Shown here: positions 9,263-19,027 of the stretch, in pieces
Numbering within the stretch: the stretch's first letter is position 1
Layout of the letters: each line of letters starts with the position of its first letter
From: Shinisaurus crocodilurus
Lineage: Eukaryota > Chordata > Lepidosauria > Squamata > Shinisauridae
Assembly: GCA_021292165.1 (NCBI GenBank)
Contig: CM037879.1
Location: forward strand, 284,120,272 to 284,184,271
Reading direction: 5' to 3'
DNA: 64,000 nucleotides
Program-made: the position numbers and the translations under genes
The notes under the pieces: generated by a model
What the model was told of the DNA's origin: nothing
The model's database searches: none
What the model saw: only the letters and a program-made list of their open reading frames with translations

Positions 9263-10154
9263 GCATAGTGAAAACTGTGACCTAGTATGCTTGCAGCTCA
9301 ATCTGCTGTCCCGATGTTTGCGAACGTAGGGGGGGGGGGAAATGACGAGTCGAGACGCTTAGCTGGTGTTTAACTGGGCCACGTTTATTTACATACAATG
9401 AACTGCAAAGGGATGGAGTGCGGGTTATTACTACTCGGCCTCCGAGGCCGCTCAGTCGTGCAAGTGGGCGGAGCATCCAAAACCGGGAGGTGGCGATGAA
9501 TCCGCCGCCGCCCCATTTTCCACTTTACAGCGATGGGAGCCTTTGTTGCGTCGCCCCCTCTCGGAGTCTCACGACAACAAGCTTGGCGATAGCAAAGGCC
9601 TCACAGGCGTTCCTGATCCCCAGCTGTCTGAGCCTACGGACCCAGCAACCTGAGGCATCCTGGAACCGCCTGTCCTCTGAATGGTGCCAGGGATGCTCAC
9701 CTCACCCTATCAATCCCCTAACCCGCACTTACCTGCCAACTAACTCAATGTGACCATTTTGACTAGCTATACACTAAATACACATACTCCCAACCCTGCA
9801 GCAGTATGGAGTAGGCGAAACGCGCTCACCCTTCTAAAAAGATGAGCCAAAATTCCTACTCGGCCCCTTAACGGCGACCGGAGGAGCCCATACTGTATAC
9901 AGGGCGGGAGGGAGGGAGCTGCAGGAAAACAAAGAAGGTGTGGGGCGGGCTGCGAGACCTAATATTGGCTTCTGCAGCCCCACCCCCCTTGCTGACTGTA
10001 TACCTGCGTCAATAGGTATGTCTCGCCTCACTTCCCCCCACGTCCGCAAAATTTCTCCCCGCCCACAGCCTGCGCGTGATCCGCGGGAAGGTCCTAACTG
10101 TTGGTGGGCAATTTCAAGGCCCGTGCTCTCTCGTGTTATAATTTTTTATCACTA
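9263..10154. other. GC-rich unassigned stretch
   Basis: From about 9400 to 10100 the DNA is GC-rich with many CpG dinucleotides, against an AT-rich surround. The frames are open for up to 111 codons but have no family resemblance. It could be an unrecognised repeat (an LTR, for instance) or a real CpG-rich element. I see no promoter motif that decides this. Confidence 0.35.
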
Positions 10155-10240
10155 CACCTAACTTGGACTGGACAGCCCATCAAATAGAGGATGCCTTCAA
10201 ATAGAGGACTGTCCTCTGTAGTAGGACACCTGGCCACCCA
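10155..10240 (-). mobile_element. TA-flanked MITE fragment, family E
   Basis: End fragment in reverse orientation: AACTTGGACTGGACAGCCC, AGAGGACTGTCCTCTG and GGACACCTGGCCACCC match the left end of the family at 18562. Confidence 0.6.
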
Positions 10241-10599
10241 ACATAATGGTTTTTGCGGGGGTGATCTTTACATGACAATGTCTATTACTTCACTGACTTT
10301 CAAATGTGGTAAGCCAGCCCTGCTGTGTCTGGAGAACTTCCTACTCATTCTGCTGAGTGGGGCCCCCAGGACCTATGCCCTGAAGTCCTGCCCAGATGGC
10401 ATCACTGCACCTACAGGGGGGAAAGATATAGGGAAGACTTGGGTGGGTGATTTTCATCTTTAAAAAATAAATAAATGGGTGCATTTTCACCACACTTCTC
10501 TTCGGACACAGCCTGCCCAGCACAGCTCTGGCTTTAAAAAGAAAAGTTCTTACATTCTTTTTATATTGTTGTGTTCTGTTCCCACCATTAAACTGTGCC

Positions 10600-10633
<34 letters not shown>

Positions 10634-11308
10634 TGCATTCATTCTAAACCTCCAGGGACAGAACACATTCAAAAATCCAAAATGAATGAATCTAAAGACT
10701 CGATCAATCTTATTTGCTAACTAAATAGCCTAAAGCTACACCCCAAGACAGGTATGCCAAAAAAAAAAAAAACCTGGCCTCCACTTTTCTCCTTTTGAAA
10801 CCTGCCCAGGAGATTCTTGTGCCTGTCTGGACAATTTATTTATTTATTTTCCTTTGGCTGACCTCCGAGCAGATGTCCGCTTCAGCAAAAGGTACCATTG
10901 TCAGGAGCGAAATATCGAAGAAGCAATTCCCACTATTGAAAAACATATCCCTGAAAGGGGGGAACAGATGGCAGAACGTGTCCAACTCCATGGTGAGAAG
11001 GTTTGGCAGCGATTGGAACGCAGAGGAAAACAATTTCCCACCCCCCACCCAAAGAGGAGGTGGAGGGAGCGGAGTTCACCACTCCTTGTGTCTGACTAAA
11101 ATGGAGTTTGTTTATACGTACCTAAGTCTCCATCTTTGCCCTGGAAGAGATGGGCTTTGCAAACGCGACGCCTCCCTGCTCCCCACCACCAGCTTTAATG
11201 CACGTCTCCACTACTTAACTCCTTCCTGGATTCCCTCTGGACCAAGGCTGGGCAACTTGTAGCCCTCCATATGTTTTGGCCTACAACTCCCATCAGCCCT
11301 AGTCAGCC
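10241..11308. other. Unassigned; (TA)n(GA)n tract and a MITE relic
   Basis: There is no gene. A TA tract passing directly into a GA tract occupies about 10599-10633. Near 11253-11308 half of an old hAT-like MITE is visible (CAACTTGTAGCCCTCCA, ACAACTCCCATCAGCCC). The 155-codon frame at 10795-11262 has no recognisable domain. Confidence 0.45.
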
Positions 11309-11736
11309 CATATGTACCTGCCCGGACACTAAGATCTTCTTCTGCGGTCCTTCTCCGAGAGCCCCTGCCTAAGGAAGTGAGGCAGGTGGCTACCAGGAGG
11401 AGGGCCTTTTCTGCTGTGGCACCCCGGTTGTGGAATCAGCTCCCCAAAGAGGCTCGCCTGGTGCCTACATTGTACTCTTTCCGGCGCCTGGTGAAGACCT
11501 TTCTATTCGCCCAGGCATTTTAATCATTTTAATCATCTTAATCATTTTTATCTGGTAGCTTTTAACTCTGTTACTGTAATTTGAACTGCTGCTAGTTTTA
11601 AATCTGTGGTTTTAAATTTTATAGTTATATTATATTGTATTTTATGGTTTTAACTGTTGTAAACTGCCCAGAGAGCTTCGGCTATTGGGCGGTATAAAAA
11701 TGTATTAATTAATTAATTAATTAATTAATTAATTAA
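11309..11736 (+). mobile_element. L2 LINE 3' end, 5'-truncated
   Basis: The last part of ORF2 and the 3' UTR: TACCTGCCCGGACACTAAGA, CTTCTCCGAGAGCCCCTGCC, AGGAGGGCCTTTTCTGCTGT (encoding the RRAFSAV motif), then CATTTTAATC repeats, AGAGAGCTTCGGCTATTGGG, CGGTATAAAAATG and an (ATTA)n tail. It is the same subfamily as 33063-33790, 39251-39695 and 60405-61130. Confidence 0.88.
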
Positions 11737-12007
11737 AATAGACAATGGTGAGGGATGATGGGAGTTGTTGACCAAAACAATTCATCCCTGATCTTGCCTT
11801 TTCAAGAGAAAGCTACATACATGGAAAGGCTCCCAAAATGCATTTTTTTTTATTTCTGAAGGGGCAGGGGATGAGGGTGAGGATGATTTATTCAGTACTT
11901 TTGAGTGTGCTACAGTTGCTCTTATGTTTGTGCACTAAATCTGAATCAAAACTCACTGCATGCAGGGATGAATAGGTAGATGATGCCTTGGAGCCCCCAT
12001 ATCCAGG

Positions 12008-12125
12008 CAAATGTGGTGTAGTGGTTAGAGCATTGGACTGGAACTCAAGAAACCTGGGTTCTAGTCCCCACTCAGCTGTGGAGCTCACTGGGTGACTTTG
12101 GGCCAATCACTGCTGCTTCCTCTCC
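12008..12125 (+). mobile_element. tRNA-SINE, head and body only
   Basis: GTGGTGTAGTGGTTAGAGCA is the A-box region, GGGTTCTAGTCCCCACTC is the B-box region, and CACTGGGTGACTTTGGGCC follows. The CCTCACAGGG and L2-like tail parts are missing, so the copy is 3'-truncated. Confidence 0.75.
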
Positions 12126-13802
12126 CCCTGATGGTCTCACAGCAGTGCCAGTTGCTAGGAGGACGGAGGAGGCTCTCAGCTGCAGCGACACCCAGGTCCA
12201 ATTAATTGCCATGCAGGGAGAGATTTTGTGAGTGGAAGAGGGTGTTGCAGCCCGTGGGGAGGCAGAGTTAACCCTTGCCTCCCCAGCTGCAATCCCCCCC
12301 CCCTTGCATGGCAATTAAGCAAAGAAAAACAAATCTCCCGTTACCAGAAATGGATGCCCCGGCGTCTGGGAAATAGATTTGAGGCTGAAGCCCCACAGGG
12401 CCAGGCCTAGCGATGTGCCTGGGATCAAGTCACTTCATATCTGAATGCACAAAGATCCGATTCCTCAAGCGTTCCTGACACAGACCAAAATATTTCATAA
12501 TCACTGGTTTTATTATCAAGATGTAAGTGAAGCTTGAAGTTGAAGGATAAAGAGTGTTTCAATGGAACTCATATTTTGATGATCTCTTTACTCAGTGATA
12601 ATATTCAAAGGAATGTATGCATGTATGTATAGGAGAGGGAGAGAGAGAGGAGATCAAAATTCTTGTGGGTGGGGGGAAGGCAAGAGTAATAAAACTCAGA
12701 AAGTATTATCTCCAAACTGGTAATTTTAATCACAGAAGCACAAAGAACGCAGAGACGCTGATAATGAACATAAAATATGGTGGCCATAAAAATAAAATAA
12801 AAAAGTTCACCATCCTTCCATTCCAATTTACTTCAAAATAAATCAGAGAGCAATTTAATCAAATATTCTTCCACTTTAATCGTTTTGCCTTGCCTTTATG
12901 TTACATTTCATTGAGTAACTGCTGGCAGAAGACTTCACATTACGGGGCGGGGGGGGCAGTAATTAGTATAAAATTCAAACATTAGGTTAGGTTCAAACGT
13001 TGAAGTACGCCAAGGCCATGATATCAGCTTGGTGAAACCATCCATGTAAAAGTATTCAGATGAATGTGTGTTGCTAAATTTCTATGGAATTTCATTGCTT
13101 TTGTGGAATTTTAATGGAATTTTAATACTGTTTTTATGTTTAACAGATGTTTTTATTGCATACTTATTTGTTTAATTGACTGTTATTTTGTACGCCGCCT
13201 AGAGTAATAGTATATAGGTGGGATATAAATTGAATAAATAATAATTGAATAAATAAAAAAAGTGACACACACCCCCATCAGGCTTTCTATAGTACATGGG
13301 TGTAATGAGTGCAGCCTTTCCCAATCTGGTCCCCTCCAGACTCAGAGGTGTTGGACCACAGACTGGCTGGGGATGATGGGACTGGAGCTGCCGTCAACAC
13401 ACCTGGAAGCATCTCCCCAGTTTAGATGTTTCACATCCCTGCGAGCCTTAGAAAAAGACGTGACGTTTAGAATGTTGAACAGATGAAGAGTTCCATGTCG
13501 TCTACGGCCTGATGGTGACCTGTCACAAAGTCCTTCTTCCCAGGATTCCCTTTTCTAGACTGGGGTGACCGAGGCTGGAATACAGTATTCTGTGCAAAGA
13601 ATACTGGCTGTGGAATACTGGCAAGAATGCTCTTTCTCAAATGTAGCCACACAGACGCTTTTGATGAGTTTTGGCCTCCGAGCTGTTCTTTTTCCATGCA
13701 AGTCAAGAAAGAGGTATTTGCGTAGCCCAATTCAAGCTCAAGCTCTGGCATCTCCAGTTCAAAGAAAGGCTCAGATGGCAGGTGTTAGGGAGGACCTCTG
13801 TA
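12126..13802. other. No recognisable gene
   Basis: About 12195-12400 contains a partly symmetrical stretch with TTGCCATGCAGGG and CATGGCAATTAAG, perhaps a MITE related to the one near 300-730. The rest is AT-rich with a LINE-like end near 13180-13260 (GCCGCCTAGAGTAATAG and a (GAATAAATA)-type tail). Confidence 0.4.
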
Positions 13803-13858
13803 GCTGGCTGGGGCATGCTGGAAGTTGTAGGCCAAAAACATCTGGGGACCCAAGGTTA
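13803..13858 (-). mobile_element. hAT MITE family A, half copy
   Basis: GCTGGCTGGGGCATGCTGG, GTTGTAGGCCAAAAACATC and TGGGGACCCAAGGTTA correspond to the right half of the 135-bp family A palindrome. The other half is absent. Confidence 0.75.
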
Positions 13859-13954
13859 GATGGACCACCAATCAGACTCAATATAAACTAGCAGATGAAC
13901 CTAGCTTCATAGGTCCATTTGTTGCTGTCAGGACCGGCATCAAAAGTAAGCATA

Positions 13955-14160
13955 GTTGGGCCCCTGCCAAGGGGGGGCCAAGGGCCCTCCGAAACCTGGA
14001 GCCAGCTCCGTTTGCCATTGTTTCTATAGCGCCAACGGTGTGCATGGAGGTTTACAAAGGGCAAAAAGGTTACGTCCCTGCCCTGAGGAACTTCCCATCT
14101 AAAATTCAACACAGCAGAGGAAGGGGAGGGAAGGGGAGACAGGGATAAACAGGGAAGCGA
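13955..14160. repeat. Dispersed repeat with TTTACAAAGGGC core
   Basis: GCCAACGGTGTGCATGGAGG, TTTACAAAGGGC, CCCTGCCCTGAGGAAC and ATCTAAAATTC recur in order near 21545-21665, 25195-25350 and 30990-31165. It is probably an old SINE or LINE tail family that I cannot name. Confidence 0.5.
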
Positions 14161-14240
14161 TATGTGGTCACTTCAGCTGCGTGTGCTTCGTCCAGGCTGC
14201 AGTAGAGAGTGGGAAATTATGCTTTCTTCCATGGAAGCTT

Positions 14241-14376
14241 TATTTATTTATTTTTATTTATTTATTATATTTATACCCCACCTTTTTTTCCCTGCAAGGA
14301 ACCCAAGGCGGCTTACATAATCCTCCTCCTCCTCCTCTCCATTTTATCCTCACGACAACCCTGTGAGGTAGGTTAG
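14241..14376 (-). mobile_element. tRNA-SINE, tail and body
   Basis: In reverse orientation: (TTTA)n, TTATACCCCACCTTTTTTTC, GGAACCCAAGGCGGCTTAC, a CTC repeat and ACCCTGTGAGGTAGGTTAG. The tRNA-like head is lost, and family A hAT sequence follows immediately. Confidence 0.85.
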
Positions 14377-14378
14377 AC

Positions 14379-14516
14379 CAGTGTTCTCCAACCTTGGGTC
14401 CCCAGATGTTTTTGGACCACCACTCCCTAGCATTCCTGACCATTGGCCATGCTGCCTGGGGCTGATGGGAGTTGAAGTCCAACAGCGTCTGCAGGGCCCC
14501 AGGTTAGGGAAAGACG
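14379..14516. mobile_element. hAT MITE family A, diverged copy
   Basis: The left end is CAGTGTTCTCCAACCTTGGG, identical to younger copies, but the middle and right (CTGATGGGAGTTGAAGTCC, CCCAGGTTAGGG) have drifted or come from a sister subfamily. No clean target duplication is seen. Confidence 0.65.
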
Positions 14517-14708
14517 CCCGATACTTAGAGTTCCATCCCGAACTCAGCCAAACCCCCAGCCCAACAACAACAACAACAAACCCCACTAGGCTCTACCTCC
14601 GGGCTGCAGCCCCATATAGCAAAGGCTTTGATTCTGAGAACTGACCTCATTTGATGAGGCAAACTTGCTGAAGCTAAGCTGGCGAGTGCCTGAAGGGAAG
14701 GTCACCTC

Positions 14709-15467
14709 CTAGTAGGCGATCACTCGTGACCGAGTAAGATTGTCTTCCAGGATAAAATTACAAAAAGAAAATTATAAAAGGAGGAAATTCTAAAAAAAAA
14801 ATAAAAATGTGTAGACTCTAGCGATGGGTCCGTAAATGGCTGTGAAGGCCAATTCTAGATCCACACAGCTTCCCACAGTGAGGACACAGGTCACCTGATG
14901 GAAGATGGTCCTGTAAAGGATTCGTTTGATGTGCTTTTCGCTTAGCACGTTTCTCCCTTTCACCTTGCACTTGGGCTTCTTCAAAGTCCATGGAACCTTT
15001 GTGAAAGGCCAACCTCCAGTTAAAGCGTTCATGGGCCAGAGCTTCCCAGTTCTCGATGTTTATATTGCATTTATTTTAGATTACCCTTATGAACATCTTT
15101 AAACCTCTTATATTGACCACCGATATTCCGCTTTCCATCCTTGAGTTGGGAATAAAGTAACTGCTTTGGGAGACGGCAGTCAGACATTTGAACAACATGA
15201 CCTGGTCCACTTGAAGTTGGTGCATTGAAGGATCATTTTTTCAACGCTAGTAGTCTTTGCTTCTTCCAGTACACTGACATTTGTTCGCCTATCTTCCCAA
15301 GTAATTCGCAGGATTTTCCGGAGACAGCATTGATGAAATCTTTCAAGGAGATGGAAATGACGTTTATAGATAGTCCATGTTTCGCAGGCATACAATAAAG
15401 TTGGTAATACAGTGGCTTTATAAACCAGCGTTTTGGTCTCCCTACAGATATCCCGATCCTCGAACAC
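14709..15467 (-). pseudogene. LINE ORF2 C-terminus ending in a C2H2 zinc finger
   Basis: A decayed non-LTR retrotransposon on the minus strand. From 15467 down it reads the conserved stretch TLLYACETWTIYKRH, then FHQCCLRKILRITWEDR, the C-terminal part of a LINE ORF2 protein downstream of the reverse transcriptase. Near 15070 a stop breaks the frame. Translation resumes with NWEALAHERFNWR and ends in CPHCGKLCGSRIGLHSHLRTH, a C2H2 zinc finger (Cys-x2-Cys, then His-x3-His). The 3' UTR, with CTAGAGTCTAC and AAGACAATCTTACTCGGTC on the minus strand, ends at 14709. Two more copies of this 3' end occur at 8457-8565 and 57838-57948. The clade is not assigned. Confidence 0.8.
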
Positions 15468-15479
15468 TATGCTTCATTC

Positions 15480-15826
15480 AAGAAAATGCGGCACTTGCGG
15501 AGCTCAAACGATGCTGGATTTCATGTTCAAACCCCACCCCACCCCCAGTAAAAGGAAAAGTAGGACTGCAAATCACCATTCCCCAACCGGGTGACTTCCA
15601 GGTGTTTTGGACTTCAGTTCTCATCATCCCCTAGCCAGGAATCCTGGCAATTGTCATCCAAGACATCTACAGGGCTCCAGAGTGAGGAAGGGGCGATGTA
15701 AATGAAATAAGAGTCTTTCCTGGACTGTTCAACTTCAGGCTCAGAAGGGTGGGTTGCGTGTTTACATGTGCTCTGCCTCTGTCTCTCTCTCTCTTTGTCT
15801 GTCTGTCTGTCTCTGTTTACCTCTGC

Positions 15827-15871
<45 letters not shown>

Positions 15872-16440
15872 ACAAAGAGAAAAAGGACTAGAATAACAAA
15901 CAAACCCTTCTTCCTGACTTGCTAGCTTTCTACATGCAGGGAGATTTCGTTTCACAGCAGAGCATTCAGCTATGCAACCCCATCGCCTGGGAGCAAACGC
16001 GTTATCACTTGGCTCTGTGCAGTATATAAACTGCCCTTAAATCGTTCTTCCTCGGGAGCTGGCCTCCATCTTATGCAACGGGAATGAGAAAAGCTACTGG
16101 TTCTCTCTCTTTTCCTCCTCTTATCATGCAAGCATCCCCATTTCAAAGCGCTGCCAAATGAGCCAAGACGAGGAAGTCTCAGAATGTGCGCGTCTTTAGC
16201 CTAATATATGCAAGTATTTTCATCAGCAAAGGGGGGGGGGAATCTTCCTTTCCTCCTTGCAGTTTTACCTGCTTCCCACCACCGTACGTGTGTGTGTGTG
16301 TGTGCCCGTGCACGCGCGCATTTGTGAATTATGTAAATGAAGGAGAGAAGGGGGAACATAATACTGGTGCCAAGGGACCAAGCTGTTATCTAATTAGAAC
16401 CAAGCATTTCTCCAAAGCAGAAAGGTGTGTGGCTGGGGGG
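15480..16440. other. No gene; CT/CA microsatellites
   Basis: A pyrimidine-rich tract (about 15779-15847) runs into a CA repeat (about 15848-15875). A shorter GT stretch lies near 16286-16303. A MITE relic with GTTTTGGACTTCAGTTCTCA is near 15600. The rest is unassigned. Confidence 0.5.
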
Positions 16441-16592
16441 CAGGGCCGGTGCTACCACTAGGCCAACTAGGCAGCTGCCTAAAGAGGGCGCCAGAAACGC
16501 CTTGAAAAAAAATACAGCGCTCTCAAGTGGGAAGGGGGGGCGCTAAATATCTGATCTTGCCTAGGGCACCAAACTGCCTTGCACCGGTCCTG
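16441..16592 (-). mobile_element. hAT MITE, CAGGGCCGG family C (copy 2)
   Basis: A 152-bp element flanked by a perfect CTGGGGGG duplication (16433-16440 and 16593-16600). The order of inner motifs (GCTACCACTAGGCCAACTAG first, GATCTTGCCTAGGGC last) shows it lies opposite to the copy at 4446-4600. Confidence 0.9.
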
Positions 16593-17233
16593 CTGGGGGG
16601 CAAACAACATGTGAGATTGAGACGTGGGGGGGGGCTGCAGGTTCTGTTTACTGCTTGGGGAAGAACCAGTTTAGAAAACAGTGTTGGCTTTTCATATTTC
16701 GAATGAATGAATGAATGAATGAATGAATGAATAACTTTATTGAATAAGTCTTCTGACCATTTCAAAAACAAATAAACATTAAAACGAGCAAACATTGGAA
16801 AGGGAACTTTACATTAGAATTAAGTCATATATTATAATTAGAAATATATTAAAATTTAAAACTTTACTTTGCTTTAAAATTGACAAATGATATACAATAC
16901 ATACATACAATATAGTTTGAAACGAACACTTAATAAATTGAATGTTAAATCTACACACACACACACACACACACACTATAGGGCTGGTTTGCACATCACA
17001 ACAACCCACAATATTTTGTTTTTTCTTAATTGTGTGTTATCCTGAACAAGGCAGTGTGTTTGCATATGCTGCCAGACCACTCTCGAGATCGTGGAAGGGT
17101 GGGGAGCCCCGGGGCCGGGCGGGGGGATGCTATGTACTGAAAAGATCTGGTACTCAAGCCCACAGGACAAAATAAATAAATAAATAATGCACACATTTGC
17201 ATATGTTAATTTACATACTGCTCCAAAGTCTCT

Positions 17234-17269
<36 letters not shown>

Positions 17270-17576
17270 TGGTGAATGGTGATATTTTTTACCACTCCTT
17301 CATTAAAATTTGGCAGAGCCCGGAGCAGCCAGGAACTAAACAAAATGAACCCAGCTTCAGTGCCCGCCTCCCATCAGTTGGCCACATAACTGAGGTGTTT
17401 TCATGAAAAGAAAAAAGAAACAACTAAGGCAGGGCTCTCCAACCTTGGGTCCCCAGATGCTGCTGGCCTACAGAATATGGCCAAATTCTAAAAGAGTAGC
17501 CATGTGTACTAGCCAAGAGTAGCCAAGAGTAGAGTCTGTTGCAGCAACAAAAGCACCATGCAGACTCAAAACATAA
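16593..17576. other. No gene; three microsatellites
   Basis: It contains a (GAAT)n tract at 16701-16732, (AC)n at 16953-16976 and (TG)n at 17237-17266. A short MITE relic (CTCTCCAACCTTGGGTCCCC) lies near 17435. The DNA between is AT-rich and unassigned. Confidence 0.6.
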
Positions 17577-17780
17577 GAACATAATAAGAAGAGCCCTGAT
17601 GGATCAGACCAAGGGTCCATCTAGTCCAGCATTCTGTTCACACAGTGGCCGACCAGCTGCCCATGGGAAACCCACAAGTAGGACATGACAACAACAACAA
17701 CAACCCCACCCATGTTCCCCAGCAACTGGTGTACCTAGGTGTACTGTCTCTAATCCTGGAGGTAGCATATAGTCCTCATC
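17577..17780 (-). mobile_element. CR1-type LINE 3' end (lineage B)
   Basis: In reverse orientation: CATAAGAACATAATAAGAAG, GGATCAGACCAAGGGTCCAT, CTAGTCCAGCATTCTGTTC, then CCCCAGCAACTGGTGTA and CCTGGAGGTAGCATATAG. It contains a short (AAC)n. The element breaks off where a family E MITE fragment begins. Confidence 0.7.
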
Positions 17781-17955
17781 TACGGAAGACAGTCCTCTAT
17801 TTGAAGGGCTGCCAAAGGACCATCCTGTTTCAAGGTCTGTCCTGGCCAATTCTAGTTTAAAGATACTGAACTTTAAGAACTGTTGCCCATCAACAGTTAG
17901 CACCTGGAGAGCAGACCAAACAGGCCGGTGCACAGGTCACCCGGTGGCAGTCTTA
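17781..17955 (+). mobile_element. TA-flanked MITE fragment, family E
   Basis: GAAGACAGTCCTCTATTTGA, GGGCTGCCAAAGGACCATCC and TTAGCACCTGGAGAGCAGAC match inner parts of the copies at 29289 and 63262. It is truncated at both ends and sits between two CR1 fragments. Confidence 0.7.
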
Positions 17956-18345
17956 AGGACATAGCAAGGGCAATGCTGGATCAGACCATGGGTCCATCTT
18001 GTCTGGCATTCTGTTCACACACTGACCAACCAGCTTCCTCTGGGAAACTCACAACTAGGACATAAATGCAATAGTACCCTCCAAATTGTGTTCCCCAGCA
18101 ACTGCTTTACATGGGCGTACTGCCTCTGATACTGGAGGCATCATACAGCCATCAGGACTGGTAGCCATTGATAGCCTTCTCCTCCATGAATTTGTCCAAT
18201 CCCCTTTTAAAACCCTCCAAATTGGTAGCCATCACTACATCTTATGGAAGTGTACTCCATAGCTGAACTATGCACTGTGTTGAAGAAGGACTTCCTTTTA
18301 TCTGTCCTGAATCTCCCACCAATCAGCTTCATGGGATTACCCCTT
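17956..18345 (-). mobile_element. CR1-type LINE 3' part (lineage B), longest copy
   Basis: It repeats the 3' end of 17577-17780 and extends further upstream: ATTGATAGCCTTCTCCTCC, ATGAATTTGTCCAATCCCC and GAAGAAGGACTTCCTTTTA. Read on the minus strand this corresponds to the degenerate C-terminus of a CR1 ORF2 (FMEE-like and WSTLP-like words). No intact frame remains. Confidence 0.7.
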
Positions 18346-18561
18346 TGGGTTCTAGTATTGGGGGGGGGGATGTCTCCCTATCCACTTTCTCCACACCATG
18401 CATAATTGTGTACACCTCTACCATTTTTTGTACACCTCTTACTCACCTTTTTTTCCTAAGCTAAACATCATGGTTGATCCCTGGGATACACTTCCAAGGT
18501 TACTGAATACGTTCTTTGGAATAGTTGCTGCTGCAAACAGTAAAATGATGCGGCAGAAGTA

Positions 18562-19025
18562 GGGTGGCCACATGTCCTACTTTACAGAGGACAGTCCTCT
18601 TTTTGTCAGAGGACAGTCCTCAGTTTGAAGGTGTCCTCTGATTGAAGGTCTGTCCAGTCCAAGTCTGGTTTAAAGATGAAGAACCTTAAGAAGAGAGAAC
18701 AAGAGCTACTTCAGGGATCCTGGACCATAGCAGTCACATAGGATAGCTGGTCAAGCCTGGTTGGGAGACCCCTCCTCTAGTTTCCTGCATTGAGCAGGGG
18801 GTTGGACTCGATAGCCTTGTAGGCTCCTTCCAACTCTATCTATGAAATCTATGGTCACATTCTTTCCCACTATGGAGAGATTGATTGTATATTAGTTATT
18901 TCTAAAGATGTATCTCTACATATAAATTAGCATGTGCAAGTTTTATACAAACCTGTGTCCTCTTTCGTCCTCTTTTTTGGTGATGAGAGTTTCCACATTT
19001 TTGGCAATGCGCAAGGGGATCACCC
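18562..19025 (+). mobile_element. TA-flanked MITE, family E, with a 5S-SINE inside
   Basis: The left end GGGTGGCCACATGTCCTACT and right end GGGGATCACCC are each flanked by TA (18560-18561 and 19026-19027). The start has AGAGGACAGTCCTC symmetry, and the AT-rich second half has ATAAATTAGCATGTGCAAG. The TA flanks suggest a Tc1/mariner-like origin, but the termini are too diverged for certainty. The 5S-SINE fragment at 18753-18853 interrupts it. Confidence 0.72.
18753..18853 (+). mobile_element. 5S-derived SINE with CR1-like tail (copy 2, truncated)
   Basis: It keeps only the end of the 5S part (AAGCCTGGTTGGGAGACCC) and the CR1-like tail (GCATTGAGCAGGGGGTTGG, CCTTCCAACTCTATC). It is inserted inside a family E MITE, so it is younger than that MITE. 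Confidence 0.82.
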
Positions 19026-19027
19026 TA

